Origin: Trogon surrucura
Lineage: Eukaryota > Chordata > Aves > Trogoniformes > Trogonidae
NCBI GenBank assembly: GCA_020746105.1
Contig: CM036617.1
Location: 203,319,971-203,383,970 of the forward strand
Length of the DNA: 64,000 nucleotides
Direction: 5' to 3'
Shown: positions 25,801-38,521 of the stretch, in pieces
How the letters are laid out: each line of letters starts with the position of its first letter
How positions within the stretch are numbered: the first letter of the stretch is position 1
Notes under the pieces: generated by a model
What the model saw: the letters and a program-made list of their open reading frames with translations, nothing else
The model's database searches: none
Told to the model about the DNA's origin: nothing
Position numbers and translations under genes: made by a program

Positions 25801-28800
25801 TTTGCACACAACACTAGTTTAGGACCACAACGACAGGTTGCTATAGCAGAAACTCTTAAAAAATTAATCAAGCTCAGTGATGAATTATCAAAGGCATATA
25901 CCACCTAACCCGTAGGTACACAAAACTCAGGACAAACAGCTGTTTTGACATTTCTAGCTGGGAATCCTGCCCTCCACAAACATATTTGATGCTCAGACAT
26001 GGTCTCTTGGCTGCTCTCAGCCATCCCCATCTGTCGGAATGGCACTGTGCCCACGCACAAGGTGGTATGTCAGCTTCGCTAGGGCATAGGTGCCAAGTAA
26101 ATTCTGCTGTTTGCAGAGCTTTGCATGTGCTGGTTCTTCAGTAGGAAGCCTCTGCCCTGTCACAGCAGAGCCTGTCTCTCCTCATGACTCCCTACACTTG
26201 ATTACACCTGTTGACACTTAGATATCTAAAGAAAAATACTTAAATAGTACAAGCAAGAAACATGGGTATGCAGGAAGAGATTTAAGAATCTGTATTGCAC
26301 ATACACTGAAAATCCACTGCTACTTTTTTTTTTTTTTTTTCCCCTGATCCTACAAGAAAAGTTTACTTTTCTATGCAGTCCAAAAATCACCTCCTGGCTC
26401 ATCTCTCCAGTCTGGAGAGAAGTAAATTAACATTATTTGTGTCACTGTTACTAGTGCTTTCAATTCATGCTCATTCTCCTTATTTTTCCCCTGCTCCTCA
26501 TTCTGAAAAGAAAGGATTTTGATCATCAGCATGAACTCAGCCAAAAAAAAAAAAGAAAATAAAAACTATAGAAAATGGTTGTTGAAGCAAGGAAAGAGAA
26601 ACCTGACTTTCCTGTCTCATTGCTTTTGCAGTGGTGAAACTGCATTTGCCACAGTGGAATAATCCTTGCTTTATCCCAGTGCACGAACCACGAGGGCAGA
26701 GAAGAGCTAGGCACTTAAAATGGATATTTTGCTTGGGCAACTCTGTGAGCAGTCTATGTGTTTGAGAAAGCATAAGGATAGCAATAAAGGACATGATCAC
26801 CTAAAAGATGAGAAAATTGTGAGGTTGCAGAGACATTATTTTACCTTCTTATGACAGTCCACAGAGCTGGTCTAGGGAAGAAGGCTGCACTGCCTGGGGG
26901 AACTGAGTTGTTCTGGGTTCTATTTATTATTGAAATTATTTTCTTTGATGAAAAAACTGAATGAACTGAACTGAATTGTCCTTTCAAAGGATAGCTCTGT
27001 CTTTCAAAAAAATTCCCTCTCATTTGCGCATAACTGGTTATTCATAGCAGGCAGAACCAGAATTCTTCATCATTCCTTTTATATTTTGTAGATTTTAAAT
27101 TTCACAGAGATGTTTCTTCCTGTAACAAGACTTTTAGCAACCTTACCAGCTGCTCAAAATTCCTACCTAACTTTTGATCTCCTGTTGCCATATCATACCA
27201 CTCTGTTTTATGTGTGACTCATCCCTCTGTGTTTCAGTCTTTCTAATTTCTACATGTTGAATTGAAAAACTCATAGAACCCAAGTTTTCAGCTGTATATA
27301 TTTTTTTTCTAATAAAAATTATCATTTACAAATACCTATTACATTTTTAAAACCTCCAATGTTCTGATTAGTCATACCTGTCTTTAAAAAGGTCTTTTAA
27401 AGGCTAGAAATAATTACAATTTTTTTGAAATCTTCCAGAAAAACACCTTGCTGGACCTAGCTGTTCTTAGCTATTTTTATTTTGTCTACCCACTGACTGT
27501 AGTGAGACATGTAAATTGAATAACTCAGAAAGATTTAATCCAGCAGAATGCTACATAAAATCATTTCTTATTGTATTTATTCCCTCCTTTGACATTAAGA
27601 ATATCCCTTATTCTGCTTTTCTCACATTCATCTTTTTGATCGGTGTATCTTACTTTTCCCTCTATTTCCATAATTCCCATTATATTTATTCTTAGGCTTT
27701 ATTTGCATTGCAGCAGAAGAGTTTCAAGCATTTGTATTTTCCGAAATATATCTCAGTCCTCCAGTTCACGGTAGTGTTTGCCCATCGTTTTTTTTTATTC
27801 TAAGTTATTCTCCACCCCTCCAGCACTATATCATATTATTCTAACTACATAGTGTATCATTCTACCTCACCTGCCCTACCACTCTTAGTGTCTTTGACAA
27901 ATTGTCACCATTATTTCCCTTCTAACTGTTCTTGTGCCATTCATCACCCATGACATTAAATAACTGCTCTTCTATCAAAATAATATACCTACATCATCTA
28001 GGCAAGTGAATATTCAACCATTTTCTATTAGAGATGGTCTGACACTGACACATCTGTCCCACCTGGCTATTCACAGATAAATGGATGAACTGAGCTTTTA
28101 TCAAAAAGAAGAAAATAAACAAATAAAAAATAGAACAAACCACCAAAAAACTGTGATGAGGTTTAAGTTTGCAGTGAAAACATCTTTAAAAGGATTACAT
28201 TTTCCTGCAAATGTCAATCCATAGGTGCTTTGGTAGAGAAAATTTCTTCATGGAAACTGTTTTAAATGCTGTAAAATATTAAGGGTATTTTAAGTCAACA
28301 CTTATCCATGTGAAAAAACTTAACTTTCAATTATTGGTGTGTGTTTGTTTATATTGCAGAGGTTTAATATTAGAAATGCTTGACCTACTGTAATCACACT
28401 AGTTTACAAAATTAATCCATCACCTTTAAGACAAGTCCATGCCTTGCATCTGAAAGAGAACTGGCTGAAACAGAATATTTCACTAGAACTTATATTAATA
28501 GTTCTTATTACATTTTAAGTGCAATTGGAAAAAAACCACTTTTAAATTTCTCTAAGTTGGAGACATTGACAGAAGCCATGCACAGGTTTTGAGGTGAAAA
28601 TGATAGTTATGTGTTTTTTATTATTTTGTGACTTTAAATATTTTAACTACATTCATATATATAATATATAATAGATAACAATATATATCACATTTCTTTC
28701 TGAAACTTTAATTTTGTAAATAAAAATATCTGGCAACTGAATTGAAATGATGACATTAGACATTTAAATCTTTTAGTAATAGAATAAGTTGGGCTGTGAG

Positions 28801-29376
28801 TACTCAAAGAAGAAACAGCTTTCTTTATTAAGGTTAATGTTTTTTAAAAATTTATTGCACCAATTGTGTATACTAGGTGAAAAGAAGGTTTTATGACACT
28901 CAGCACAGAGAATTCTGAAAATTAAACACCCTACTACATTCACTGTTACTGACATGGCATTGAATAGGCTTGGGATGAAGGAGAGAATTGGTGGAACAAC
29001 CACAGGGCCTTCTCATCCCAGATTAACGGACCTGACCCTCGGCCATTAGTACAAACCAACTAACCTTGACTTCTGTTGGCCTAGGAGCACAACTTCAAAA
29101 AAAATTTCCCTCCTTGAGACTAATGTATAGTGATGCAATTTGGACATTCTTGAGAATTCAACTCCATTTAGACTCAGATGAGTGTACTTTTTCTACTGTT
29201 ACTAAATGATAGAAAAGCTTGCTTGGTTCATGAGAAAAAGCTACCTCCAGAAGAAAATTTCAGATGTGGAACCCAAGTTCATGTATCTTTTTCTGTATCC
29301 CTGATTATAGGCTTCTGGCATGAGCATAGTGTTTTTACAGGTTTATCAAAGTGTAGCTGACTGCCCAAAGTCATTT
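22862..29376. other. Long AT-rich non-coding stretch
   Basis: No gene or transposon recognised over 6.5 kb. Features are limited to homopolymer runs (T17 at 26324-26340), A-rich runs and a TA-rich patch near 28650-28690. Its freedom from recognisable young repeats contrasts with the 43-62 kb part. Confidence 0.55.
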
Positions 29377-29700
29377 AATCATAGAATCATAGAATGTCAG
29401 GGGTTGGAAGGGACCTCTAGAGATATCTAATCCAACCTCCCTGCCAGAGCAGGATCACCTAGGGCAGGCAACACAGGCACCTGTCAGGGCAAGTTTTGAA
29501 AGTCTCCAGAGAAGGAGACTCCACAATCTCTCTGGGCAGACTGTTCCAGTGCTCTGTCACCCTCACAGTAAAGAAGTTTCTCCTCATGTTGAGGTGGAAC
29601 TTCTTATGTTCTAACTTAAACCCAATATTTCTTGTTCTATTACTGGGCACCACTGAAAAGAGATTGTCTCCTTCCTCTTGACCCCCACCCCTCAGATATT
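29377..29700 (-). mobile_element. CR1 LINE 3' fragment
   Basis: A minus-strand CR1. The plus-strand view begins AATCATAGAATCATAGAATG, then GTTGGAAGGGACCTCTAGAG, and continues into ORF2 coding sequence. The minus-strand translation [20 protein letters not shown] followed by [12 protein letters not shown] matches the C-terminus of the copies at 47507-48084 and 59816-60862. It belongs to the same young CR1 subfamily. The 5' break coincides with an AT-rich array. Confidence 0.93.
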
Positions 29701-29820
29701 TATATATGTTAATAATATTTATAGTTGTATACCTTAATAACATATGTTAATAATATTTACACATTTATAATATATATATATACACATTAATAACATACAT
29801 TAATAACATTTATATTTGTT
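29690..29820. repeat. AT-rich degenerate tandem array at a CR1 break
   Basis: Repeats of ATATGTTAATAATATTTA (29705 and again about 29742) and ATTAATAACAT-type units run to about 29820, with an (AT)n core near 29770-29783. The first unit lies where CR1 normally has its ATATTTATAAACATTAAT segment, so the array appears to have grown from CR1 sequence. Confidence 0.75.
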
Positions 29821-30247
29821 ACATCACACTGAGTATTTTTCTTATTTAGACTTTTCACTCCAGTGCAGGATGTCCTGGAAGTGGGGTATTGTAACATCGA
29901 TTTTCAGTTAGCTAAAGTTGTTTATTGACTGTAACTCTGACTTCTCACCTTTCTGAAAGAAACATTTAGCCTGTGCTGAGGCTTAAAGACCAATGCCAAG
30001 AATCAAGAATACCTTTCCTTTTCTTTATCCTTATTTCAGACTGGCCAGTTTTTCAGTTTTACTATATCTTAATGAAATTTAGGCAATTCAAATACAATCT
30101 TTAGGAACTCCTTTTGAATGTCATTGTCCATATGCCCTTTTGTAAATACTCATTCATTATTAATTACTTTGTTTACTTGAATTAATTAAGAACACAACTC
30201 TCACCTGTTCACAATATAACAAGAATACATTTCACCACACTTTCCCT

Positions 30248-30272
30248 CCCCCCCCCCCCCCCCCCCCCCCCC
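30248..30272. repeat. Homopolymer run of 25 C
   Basis: Uninterrupted C run preceded by TTTCCCT and followed by TTTGAC. On the minus strand this is G25. Confidence 0.97.
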
Positions 30273-32582
30273 TTTGACAATAAGGGAGAGATCCTCTGGA
30301 AAAGAAAATCTGAACAATGGTTTTATGTCTGCTAGACACTACTTTTGGAGGCAGTCATGACACCACACTGGGCTTTCGTATTCCTGTGAATAGTCTTGTA
30401 CCTGATGACATGGAGTTATACAGTTATTATCAAAGCCTGTGTCCTCTCCTTGGCCACTGTTAGTAATTGAAACATGCCAGTCTCTGGAAGCAGTATGGGT
30501 TATCTATGATTACAGTATTTTTCTCCTAACAGATGTAAATGGAATGGCATTACTCCAAAAAATAGAGCTGATTGCCTCTTGCTCTTTGCCACTGTTGATC
30601 TCTAGAAGCAAAAGATGAGTTTTCTTTCCCAATCTTCATATGTGGGAAATGAAATTCTAATTAGTGGTGCATCACTGGGTGCATGGTGAGAAAGCTCTGT
30701 TTCCAGATGCACACATATTGTGTGTGAAAGAGAGTGGGAAGGGCAGAAGTATAGTATCAGGCCATAGCCAGGCCTTCTGCAGCTCACTGCCATGTCGTCT
30801 GCCAGGAGAGAGCCTGAAACCCCATGTTTCTCTTGACATCCAGGCGGTCCCCACCAGCCTAGATGGGCAAGCTGGTTGGGCAATCAATCGGTCACCTGTG
30901 CCTACCTAATCAAGTAACTCTGCTATAGTACAGCTAAATTTAGCTACAAAGGAAGAACACCTGGGCTCCCTTCCCTGTGCGAGCATGTGTGAGCCTGCTT
31001 GACCTGCTGACTCCTTCATTCCTTGCTACCAGGTCTGTCAGACCTGTTCTCTGCACTAGAGCTGTCATGTTTCTTCTTTCTTTGCCAAAGTTGTATTTTG
31101 TTTCTCATACTAAACCTATTTTGCATCATTCAGACTGTGAATGGTTTGGTTTTTTTTTTAAAAAAGGAAACAATTTTCTCTAAGATTTGAAGAATTCTGG
31201 AAGATGTCTCAAGTATTAGGCACTGGGTTGTGAGGGAAGAGGGTTTATAGTCACATATTCCATATATTTCTTTTTAACTCTGTGTTGTGCCTCAACTAAG
31301 ATTTGGGGGAAAAAAAGTCCAAACAAACCGAGCCATGCTTTCCCCATTAATTTCCCTTTCCAACACAAAATCCTCCCTTTTCAAAGCATCTGGCACATCT
31401 ACATAGACAGATGCAGATCGACCCAAATTCATTCTGCTCACCCTGCAAGCTCTCTGGCCTTACTCCAGCTCCCATCCAAAAGCTGTGATGGAGTATCACC
31501 GAGCCCGGACTAATAAACCTGACCTCTCAGGAGCTAAACACAACCCCGTGCAGCTAATGCAGTTCTGCAGCTTCTGGCCAGGATGAGGCCGGCTCTTGGC
31601 TTGCTCAGAGCATGAACAGAATAGATTCAGGTCTGTCTGTACTTGTTCTCAGAGTTTTTTTTTATGTTTCTCTGTTAGGTTCCTTTTTTTTTTACCAATA
31701 CACCATCCAAATAAAAAAAATTCCACACTTTAACCTTTGGCACACCTTTATTCACATCATCTGGTGAATGTTTGTATCTATACACTGGTGTTTACAGTCC
31801 TAGCAAGAAAACTTCTGAACCTGGTTCTTATTCCAATTACACATTTTCAAATAATTTTTACATAAATAACACACATGATGGCAAATTTATCTAACTATAA
31901 AAATAGAACTGTGCAAAATGTTGGAAATGGGAAGGAGACAACAAGTGGTTTTGGTATTTAATTCTAATCTTCCTCAGCATTTAATTTTTGGATCCAAATC
32001 TGTTAGTCTCCCACATTTTCCCAAAGTTCCCCCATGCTCTCTGTTTCCATACCATGGGTCTCAAAAAGCATAATGGAGGAATAAAGGAGGAAACAAGGAA
32101 TTAGAGTGACTAATGAATATTGTCTGTAGATCACTAGCTTTGAAAGACCATAGTTGGGGCAGAGCATGAGAAATTTTTAGAGTTATCATTCTGCTTTTGT
32201 TTTGACAGGTGAGTCTTCATAGATGCTGCTACTTGTGACAATTATGTGTTGAGGCTCTCAAAATATATTTTTTTTTTTTTTTTTAGTTATATTCCCTGAG
32301 TATTTTAATGTCTTCACCAATCTGGACAATCACATCAGTAATGTCAGTAAATTCAGTTCACTCCAAGACTGACAAATTTTTCTAATGGATTTAAGAGCAC
32401 TGTGTGTTCTTAAGATACAACTTTTTTTCTGATGAGATGCCTTCCAAAATAATTCTTTCTTATAGGAAGGGTGTTAAAAATGTTATTTTAAGTCAGGATG
32501 TAAACTTAACCAAAGTTTATTTCCACAGTATTTCAGGATTTATTTTCCTTTTTATCTATTACCTGCTTCTGGAATGCTACAG

Positions 32583-32603
32583 AAAAAAAAAAAAAAAAAA
32601 AAA
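32583..32603. repeat. Homopolymer run of 21 A
   Basis: Uninterrupted A run with no recognisable transposon or cDNA 3' end before it. Confidence 0.95.
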
Positions 32604-34225
32604 GATTATATGTTGCTTGTTATTTTTCTTCCTCAACAGAATAAACATAAAGAACTAATGTCAGAGAAGAAAACAAAGGGGATTGAGGTAGAGCTCTTCA
32701 CAGGTAAGAATCTTTACAAATCTAGTAAGTAACCAAACTTGATGTGATTTGCTGTTTTGTGTAGTTTGTGTAACTGTGAGTAGTAAGGTTAAATATGCTA
32801 GATATGTAAAAGGCCTTTCACTAGGACTGAGGCTCTCCACCAGATCTCTTCAAGAGACAGAACTGGAAAATCTTTCATGTAATGATGAAAAGTCATAGAA
32901 TTAGAACTTCTTCTGTCTTCCCAGTGTGTGCTTGGCAAAGGTCAGCACACTGTCTGGGTACCAGGTCAGTGTTGGAATACCTCAGACATGCTGAAAGCTG
33001 CCCTTACTTCATCCTGAGTGCTGAGACACAGCGGGACTGTGGAAGTATGCTGGACTTTCTGTCCCTTCACTGTACAATTATTTAAGAAGATGAACGTGTT
33101 TTACAGCAACCTCAATTCCTTTGTAGCCATTTGATTTTGGTTTCTGAAAGAATATATGCGGAAAAGACAAAAGGCTTAGGTTTGATGCGCAACACTTTCT
33201 AAGTACTTCTTCAAGCCTTATAAGCTACTTTATCCCTTTTGTATAGAAAATATAATTCTAGCTCTTACATTTTTCACCCAGTGCTGTGGAAACCCAGCCA
33301 TTTCTGAGCACTGTCTTTCATATAAATTTCTTCACTTTCTCCGAGTCCCGTATTTTGCTCACAGTCCCATGTCTGTAACAAGAACCGTTATGTTTTTTCA
33401 CACCTGAAGGGCACCTGTAGACAACACTGTGATTCTGTATGACTTTTATTATAGAGTGAGAGAAACAAGAAAACAAGAAATAAATCAAGCAAAGTCTCCC
33501 TGAAGGAGAGATTATATGCTTCTTTACTCTTATACCACTACCACCCTGTGAATACAGCGGACTGATAGAAATAGAGTATGTGGAAAATAAATCAACTTAT
33601 ATTTGCCTAAAGCTGTTTTCTTCACAGACACTTGGGTTGTCTAAGGCCTACATGAGACTTGCTGTACGATTGGCAAAATCTGAATTTTGTTTCAATTAAT
33701 ACAACCACAAGCCTGGCCATAATGACAGAGAAATGGGAAATCTTTGACCACAGGTGTATCTTATTATATCGTTTTAAAGAGTAGTTCTATATGTGAAGAA
33801 ATTAAATGAAATTACCTTAGATTGTACCATACTATCATTCAATTAGATGTGAAAACCTCCATGAATATTTAGAAAGCTAAGCATGAAAGCTAAATGCTTG
33901 TTCTTTGATACATGATCACTACAAGATCTAAAAAGTTTGCACAGATCAATATCAGGGATAAAGAAAGAGTGGAAGTTTAGACACTAGTGAAGTTGTGGGT
34001 TTGCCTTAAAGAAAAAAAAGATATCTTAAAAATATCCTTTTAGGTTGTAATCTCTGCAAGGGCATAGCATGCTCAGGCCTGCAGGTTCATATTTCCAGAG
34101 CCTCACTCATTAAACAAGTTCTTTAATGCTAAATGCAAGGTACATCTAAAGCAACCACGTTTTTTTCAAGATCTGTTTAGTGCGAACAAGTTCAAGTGCT
34201 TCACTGGATGGCTGTTAACTCTTCA

Positions 34226-34790
34226 GAAAGGATAGGAGAGGAAGAAAGGTAGTGAGGTAGTCCTGTATGTTAGGGAGTGTTTTGACTGTCTAGCGCTTAA
34301 TGATGGTGATGACAGAGTTAAGTATTTATGGGTAAGAATCGGTAGTGAGGCCAACAAGGCAGATATCGTAGTAGGAATGTGTTATAGACCACTCAGTCAA
34401 GGTGAAGAGGCAGATGAAATAGTCTATAAGCAGCTGGGAGAAGTCTCACAATCAGTAGCCCTTGTTCTCACGGGGATTTTACCAGATTTTTGCTGGAAAT
34501 TGAGCAGAGCAGAAAGTAACATGTAACAAGTGATAGGACAAGAGGAAGTGGCCTCAAATTGCACCAGGAGATGTTTATATTTGATATTAGACAAAAATTC
34601 TTCACTGAAAGCATTGTCAAGTATCGGAACAGGCTCCCCAGTGAATTGGTTGAGTTACCACCTCCAAAAGTATTTAAGATACATGTGGATGAGGTGCTTA
34701 GGTTTAGTAGTGGACCTGACATTGTTAGTTTGATAGTTGGACTTCATGACCTTGAATGTCTTTTCCAACATAAACAATTCTATATTTCTA
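34226..34790 (+). mobile_element. CR1 LINE with large internal deletion
   Basis: The left part (34226 to about 34518) is CR1 endonuclease sequence. In translation it shows KYLWVRIG, VVGMCYRP, SQGEEADEIVYKQLGEVSQS and a GILPDFCWK block, matching residues 125-184 of the ORF2 in the full-length copy. It then jumps to the ORF2 C-terminus and 3'UTR (TAACAAGTGATAGGACAAGA from about 34524, then RQKFFTES), ending in a CR1-type tail CAATTCTATATTTCT. Roughly 2 kb, including all of the reverse transcriptase, is missing at one junction. Confidence 0.9.
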
Positions 34791-36812
34791 AAGATTTTGC
34801 GTTGCATGGAGAAAGGTAAACATTTAGGAAAAGCTGTGTATTCAACGGGAATATATGTTCACCTTTGGCCATTGTGGTTTATTTGCATAGCTAGTTGATA
34901 TGTAGGAAGAAATTTCAATACTTAAGTACACAACTAAACAAAACAATGTTCACCACACAGAAGATGACAAAAAATACAGAAGTGCTAACCACACACACAT
35001 TATTAGAATGGAAAGTTTCACTTTCAGCTGTTGTAAAACTCATAAAGAATATTGACTTTTTTTCTGGAGTTGGAGGCAATCATATAATTGGTCAACTGTT
35101 TAGTAGTGAGAACTCTTGAGGAAGAGAATCAGTCGATTCCATGTAGAGACGAAGAAAATGCTCCCACGGGCATAAACTCTTGATGAAACACAGTATTCTT
35201 CTGCCAGAAAGTTGCTTCCAGTATTTAGAGTGGGATGTGCTGAGCAATCTCTCCTCTAGATACTGAACAGAACACTGCCCATGACTTAGGTTGTTGTTAT
35301 GTAGTGATGTAACCTGGACTGTAAAATGCAAATGGAATAAAAGCCTAAACAACACAAATAACCACAATGAAAAAAAGAGCAGAGACATGTTGTGAGGAGA
35401 ATCTTAATGACGACAGGCAGACTGCTCAGATGAGGTCAAGAAGGTATGCTCAAGGAATCCTTCTGACTGGCAACAATAAAAATTTGTGACGGGAAAACAG
35501 CTGGAAGCCAAACATGTTATCTCAGGGCAGCTAAAATAAATCTTATATATCATCACTTGAATTACTGTCCCTTACATTTTATCTAAACATAGCAGAGAAT
35601 ATCAAAATAATTCATTATTTTAACTAAAATGTGAGACTACAAATAAATTATTTTGAAAAATTGAAGACATGTGAAAAAATACTAGGAATAGTATTTAAGA
35701 AAATCCTCAGCCTGCTCAAAGCTCAGAACATAGGTATCATCTCTATACTATTAGTATCTGGGATGTATTAATTATCCTTCAATCTCCACTGTATTAACTA
35801 AAAGCATATGAAATTACATGTTATTATGTGAAGTTACATAAAAGAAAATTCACAACAAAAGAGACCCTTTTAAATGCTTTTACCACTATATGTGATTAAA
35901 GTGTACTTTCTTCTGTTGTGGCAGATGAAGAGCAGTAAATTTCCCACAGCATTTGCACATTGAACAGAAAAACTTATTGACCACCTAAATTGTTTTGGAG
36001 TAGACTGATACTTTTCAGTTACTTACGTGAATAAATAACAAGGGAATAAGCCTCTCATTTACAAGAACTCCCAAGTGGTAACTGCCTGGAACACAGAAAA
36101 TAATCACAATTTCTGTTCTCTACTGAGCAGCACATAGATTAGATACAAGCATCTCTCTGGACAATGTAGCCAATAACATGCAGTTTGTAAAGTGTAACGT
36201 AAAAGCAATTTCTAAAGTTAGGATCAGTCTCTTCCACAGAACGGAGACTGAACATGAAAAGCAATCTACACTTTTAGGAGGCATGTTAGTTAAAATTACA
36301 ATTTTATTTTTAAGAACTAAGGAAGTATTTTTTAGTAACATGTTTCTGAATCCAGAGGAAAAAAACAAACAGTGACCTTGGTCTTCTTTTAAAAGAAAAA
36401 AAATAAACTTGCCACATTTCTTATTAGCAAATTAGAAAACTAATTCTGCCAGCAACATGACATAATTCTAGGCATTTTTTGCACATTACAAAACTAATTC
36501 TACCATCTGTTACAAATCCGATCAAGTTCAAAATTATATTGCATTATTAGCCAATTTGTTAAAAGAATCACCATCATCCCGCGAAGAGAAGAATGATTAA
36601 GTTTTAAAAACGTAGTTTGTCACTTAAACCAAAACAGCAGTTGAGGTTTGTTTGAAATTGCAACTTACACAACTCTTGTCCTAATTAAAATAGTTGCATG
36701 AGGTACATAAGGAATGAGCATCTGGAACGTATTCAAAACATTTTCTTATTTTACTGCTGAAAGATTTAAATTTATTTATCCTCAACTACTGAAGTCTTCA
36801 ACTACTATGGAA
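34791..36812. other. AT-rich non-coding stretch
   Basis: No gene or repeat recognised. Confidence 0.55.
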
Positions 36813-36813
36813 G

Positions 36814-36887
36814 TGGATGGATGGATGGATGGATGGATGGATGGATGGATGGATGGATGGACAGATGGATGGATGGATGGATAGATG
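36814..36887. repeat. (ATGG)n array, left part
   Basis: About 17 tandem tetranucleotide units with two single-base variants near the right end (ACAG, ATAG). Confidence 0.95.
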
Positions 36888-36982
36888 ATCTAGTTGATGA
36901 TGTCCCTGCTTATTACAGAGGAGGTTGGACTAGATGACCTTTAATGGTTCCTTTCAAAACAAGCTATTCCATGATTCTATAA
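36888..36982 (+). mobile_element. CR1 3' tail lodged in an ATGG array
   Basis: Only the last ~95 bp of a CR1 3'UTR is present: GATCTAGTTGATGATGTCCC, GGTTGGACTAGATGACC and the tail CCATGATTCTATA. It is flanked on both sides by (ATGG)n. Confidence 0.9.
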
Positions 36983-37033
36983 ATGGATGGATGGATGGAT
37001 GGATGGATGGATGGATGGATGGATGGATGGATG
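36983..37033. repeat. (ATGG)n array, right part
   Basis: About 12 uninterrupted units directly following the CR1 tail. Confidence 0.95.
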
Positions 37034-37441
37034 AAATTTTTAGCCTTTTTTCACGACCTGACTACAATCGCCTCACCCACCTCCACATGACTGGGAACAC
37101 CCAAAAAGCCATACCAGGGTGCATGAGGAGCTGTGGAAGACAACTGATAGCAACACTTCTTTTAAAGCAATCTTCCGCAAATGCCAATGCAATGGGTATG
37201 AGTGGCACAACTACCAGACAAAAATGTTGCTTGCTATTGTCCTGTAAATTAAAACATTTTAAGGAAGCCTGATATTGCATCAAGCAGTCCAATGAGATTA
37301 TCTATACCATTAGGACACTGAATTATACCAAGACCACCTTTCAGGTTCACAATTTTTCACACTTAAAAAGACACAATTCTGAATTATACAGGATGAAAGC
37401 AGACAATAAACAGTATGCTGAATACATCAGTATTCTTCCGA
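37034..37441. other. Short non-coding spacer
   Basis: No gene or repeat recognised between the ATGG array and LTR copy B. Confidence 0.55.
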
Positions 37442-37446
37442 TAGTT

Positions 37447-38516
37447 TGTGTAGGGTTTGTGTGGCAAGGTTTTGGTGATATGGAGGCTTCTGTCAGAAGC
37501 TGGTAGAAGTTTCCCCCACACCTAACAAAGCCAATGCCAACCAGCTCCAAGATGGACCTGTCACTGGCCGAGGCTGAGCCGATCAGCAACAGTGATAGCA
37601 CCTCAACAGTAGAGAGAGAAGTGAGAATATGTGAAAGAAACAACTCTGCAGACACCAAGGTCAGTGAAGAAGTTTGGGGACGAGGTACTGCAGGCACTGG
37701 AGCAGAGATTCGTCTGCAGCACATGGTGAAGACCCCTGGAGCCCATGGAGGTCCACAGTAGAGCAGATATCTCAGTAGCCCATGGAGGATTCCATGGCAG
37801 AGCAGGTGAATGTGCCTGAAGAAGACTGTGGCCTCTTGGGAAGCATGCACTGGAGTGTGCTCATGGAAGGATCTGTGGAGAGAGGAGCACATGCTGGAGC
37901 AGGTTTTCTGTCAGGACTTGTGACCCTATGGAGGATCCCATGGTGAAGCAATCTGTTCCTGAAGGACTGCACCCCATGGAAAGGACATGTGGAAAAAGCC
38001 CATGCTGGAGCAGTTCGTGAAGAGCTGCAGCCTGTGGGAAGGGTTGTATTGGAGAGGTTAATGGAGGACTGCTTCCTCTGGGAGGGACCCCACACTGGAG
38101 CAGGGGAAAAGTATGAGGAGCCCTCTCCCTGAGGAAAAAAGACAACATCTAGTGAACTGACCACAATCCCTATTTCCTATTTCCCTGTGCGTCTGGCAGG
38201 GAGGAAGGAAAGAATTTGGGAGTGAAGTTGAGCCTGGGAAGAATGGAAGGGTTGGGGGCGGGGAGGTGTTTTAAGATTAAGGTTTAATTTTTTATTATGT
38301 TACTCTGATTTGCTTGGTAACAAATTAAATTATTTTTTCCCAAGTCAAGTCTGATTTTGCTGGTGATGGTAATTGCCAAGTGATCTCTCCCTGTTCTTAT
38401 TTCAGCCCATGAGCCTTTTGTTATACTGTCTCTCCTCTCCCCTGTCCAGCTGAGGAGTGGAGCGATAGAGTGGCTTTGGTGGGTACCTGGTGTCTAGACA
38501 ATGTCAACCCACCACA
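37447..38516 (+). mobile_element. ERVL-type solo LTR, family 1, copy B
   Basis: About 1070 bp. It starts TGTGTAGGGTTTGTGTGGC and ends GTCAACCCACCACA. Flanks TAGTT (37442-37446) and CAGTT (38517-38521) match at 4 of 5. It is homologous to copies A and C throughout, including the opening GGCTTCTGTCAGAAGC block and the closing GGGTACCTGG block. U3 carries degenerate repeats with the motif CAYRCTGGAGCAG at about 37890, 38001 and 38091. AATTAAA at about 38333 takes the place of the canonical polyadenylation signal. A 181-codon open frame on the minus strand of this block is incidental. No internal viral sequence adjoins it. Confidence 0.9.
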
Positions 38517-38521
38517 CAGTT

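Larger units (their letters stand above)
29821..34225. other. Non-coding stretch
   Basis: No gene recognised. It contains a C25 run (30248-30272), a T run around 32268-32284 and an A21 run (32583-32603). None of the poly(A) runs is preceded by a recognisable cDNA-like sequence, so I do not call a processed pseudogene. Confidence 0.55.

Noticed and set aside
32583-32603. Poly(A) tail of a processed pseudogene
   Set aside because: No AATAAA-like signal or recognisable coding sequence upstream, and no flanking direct repeat seen. Treated as a simple homopolymer.
37347-37892. 181-codon open frame on the minus strand
   Set aside because: It lies antisense in the GC-rich LTR copy B and crosses its left boundary. 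There is no domain, and the homologous LTRs do not keep the frame.
18566-38516. LTR copies A and B as the two ends of one provirus
   Set aside because: They are almost 19 kb apart with no gag-pol-like sequence between, differ in length, and each has its own target-site flanks (AGTAT versus TAGTT/CAGTT).
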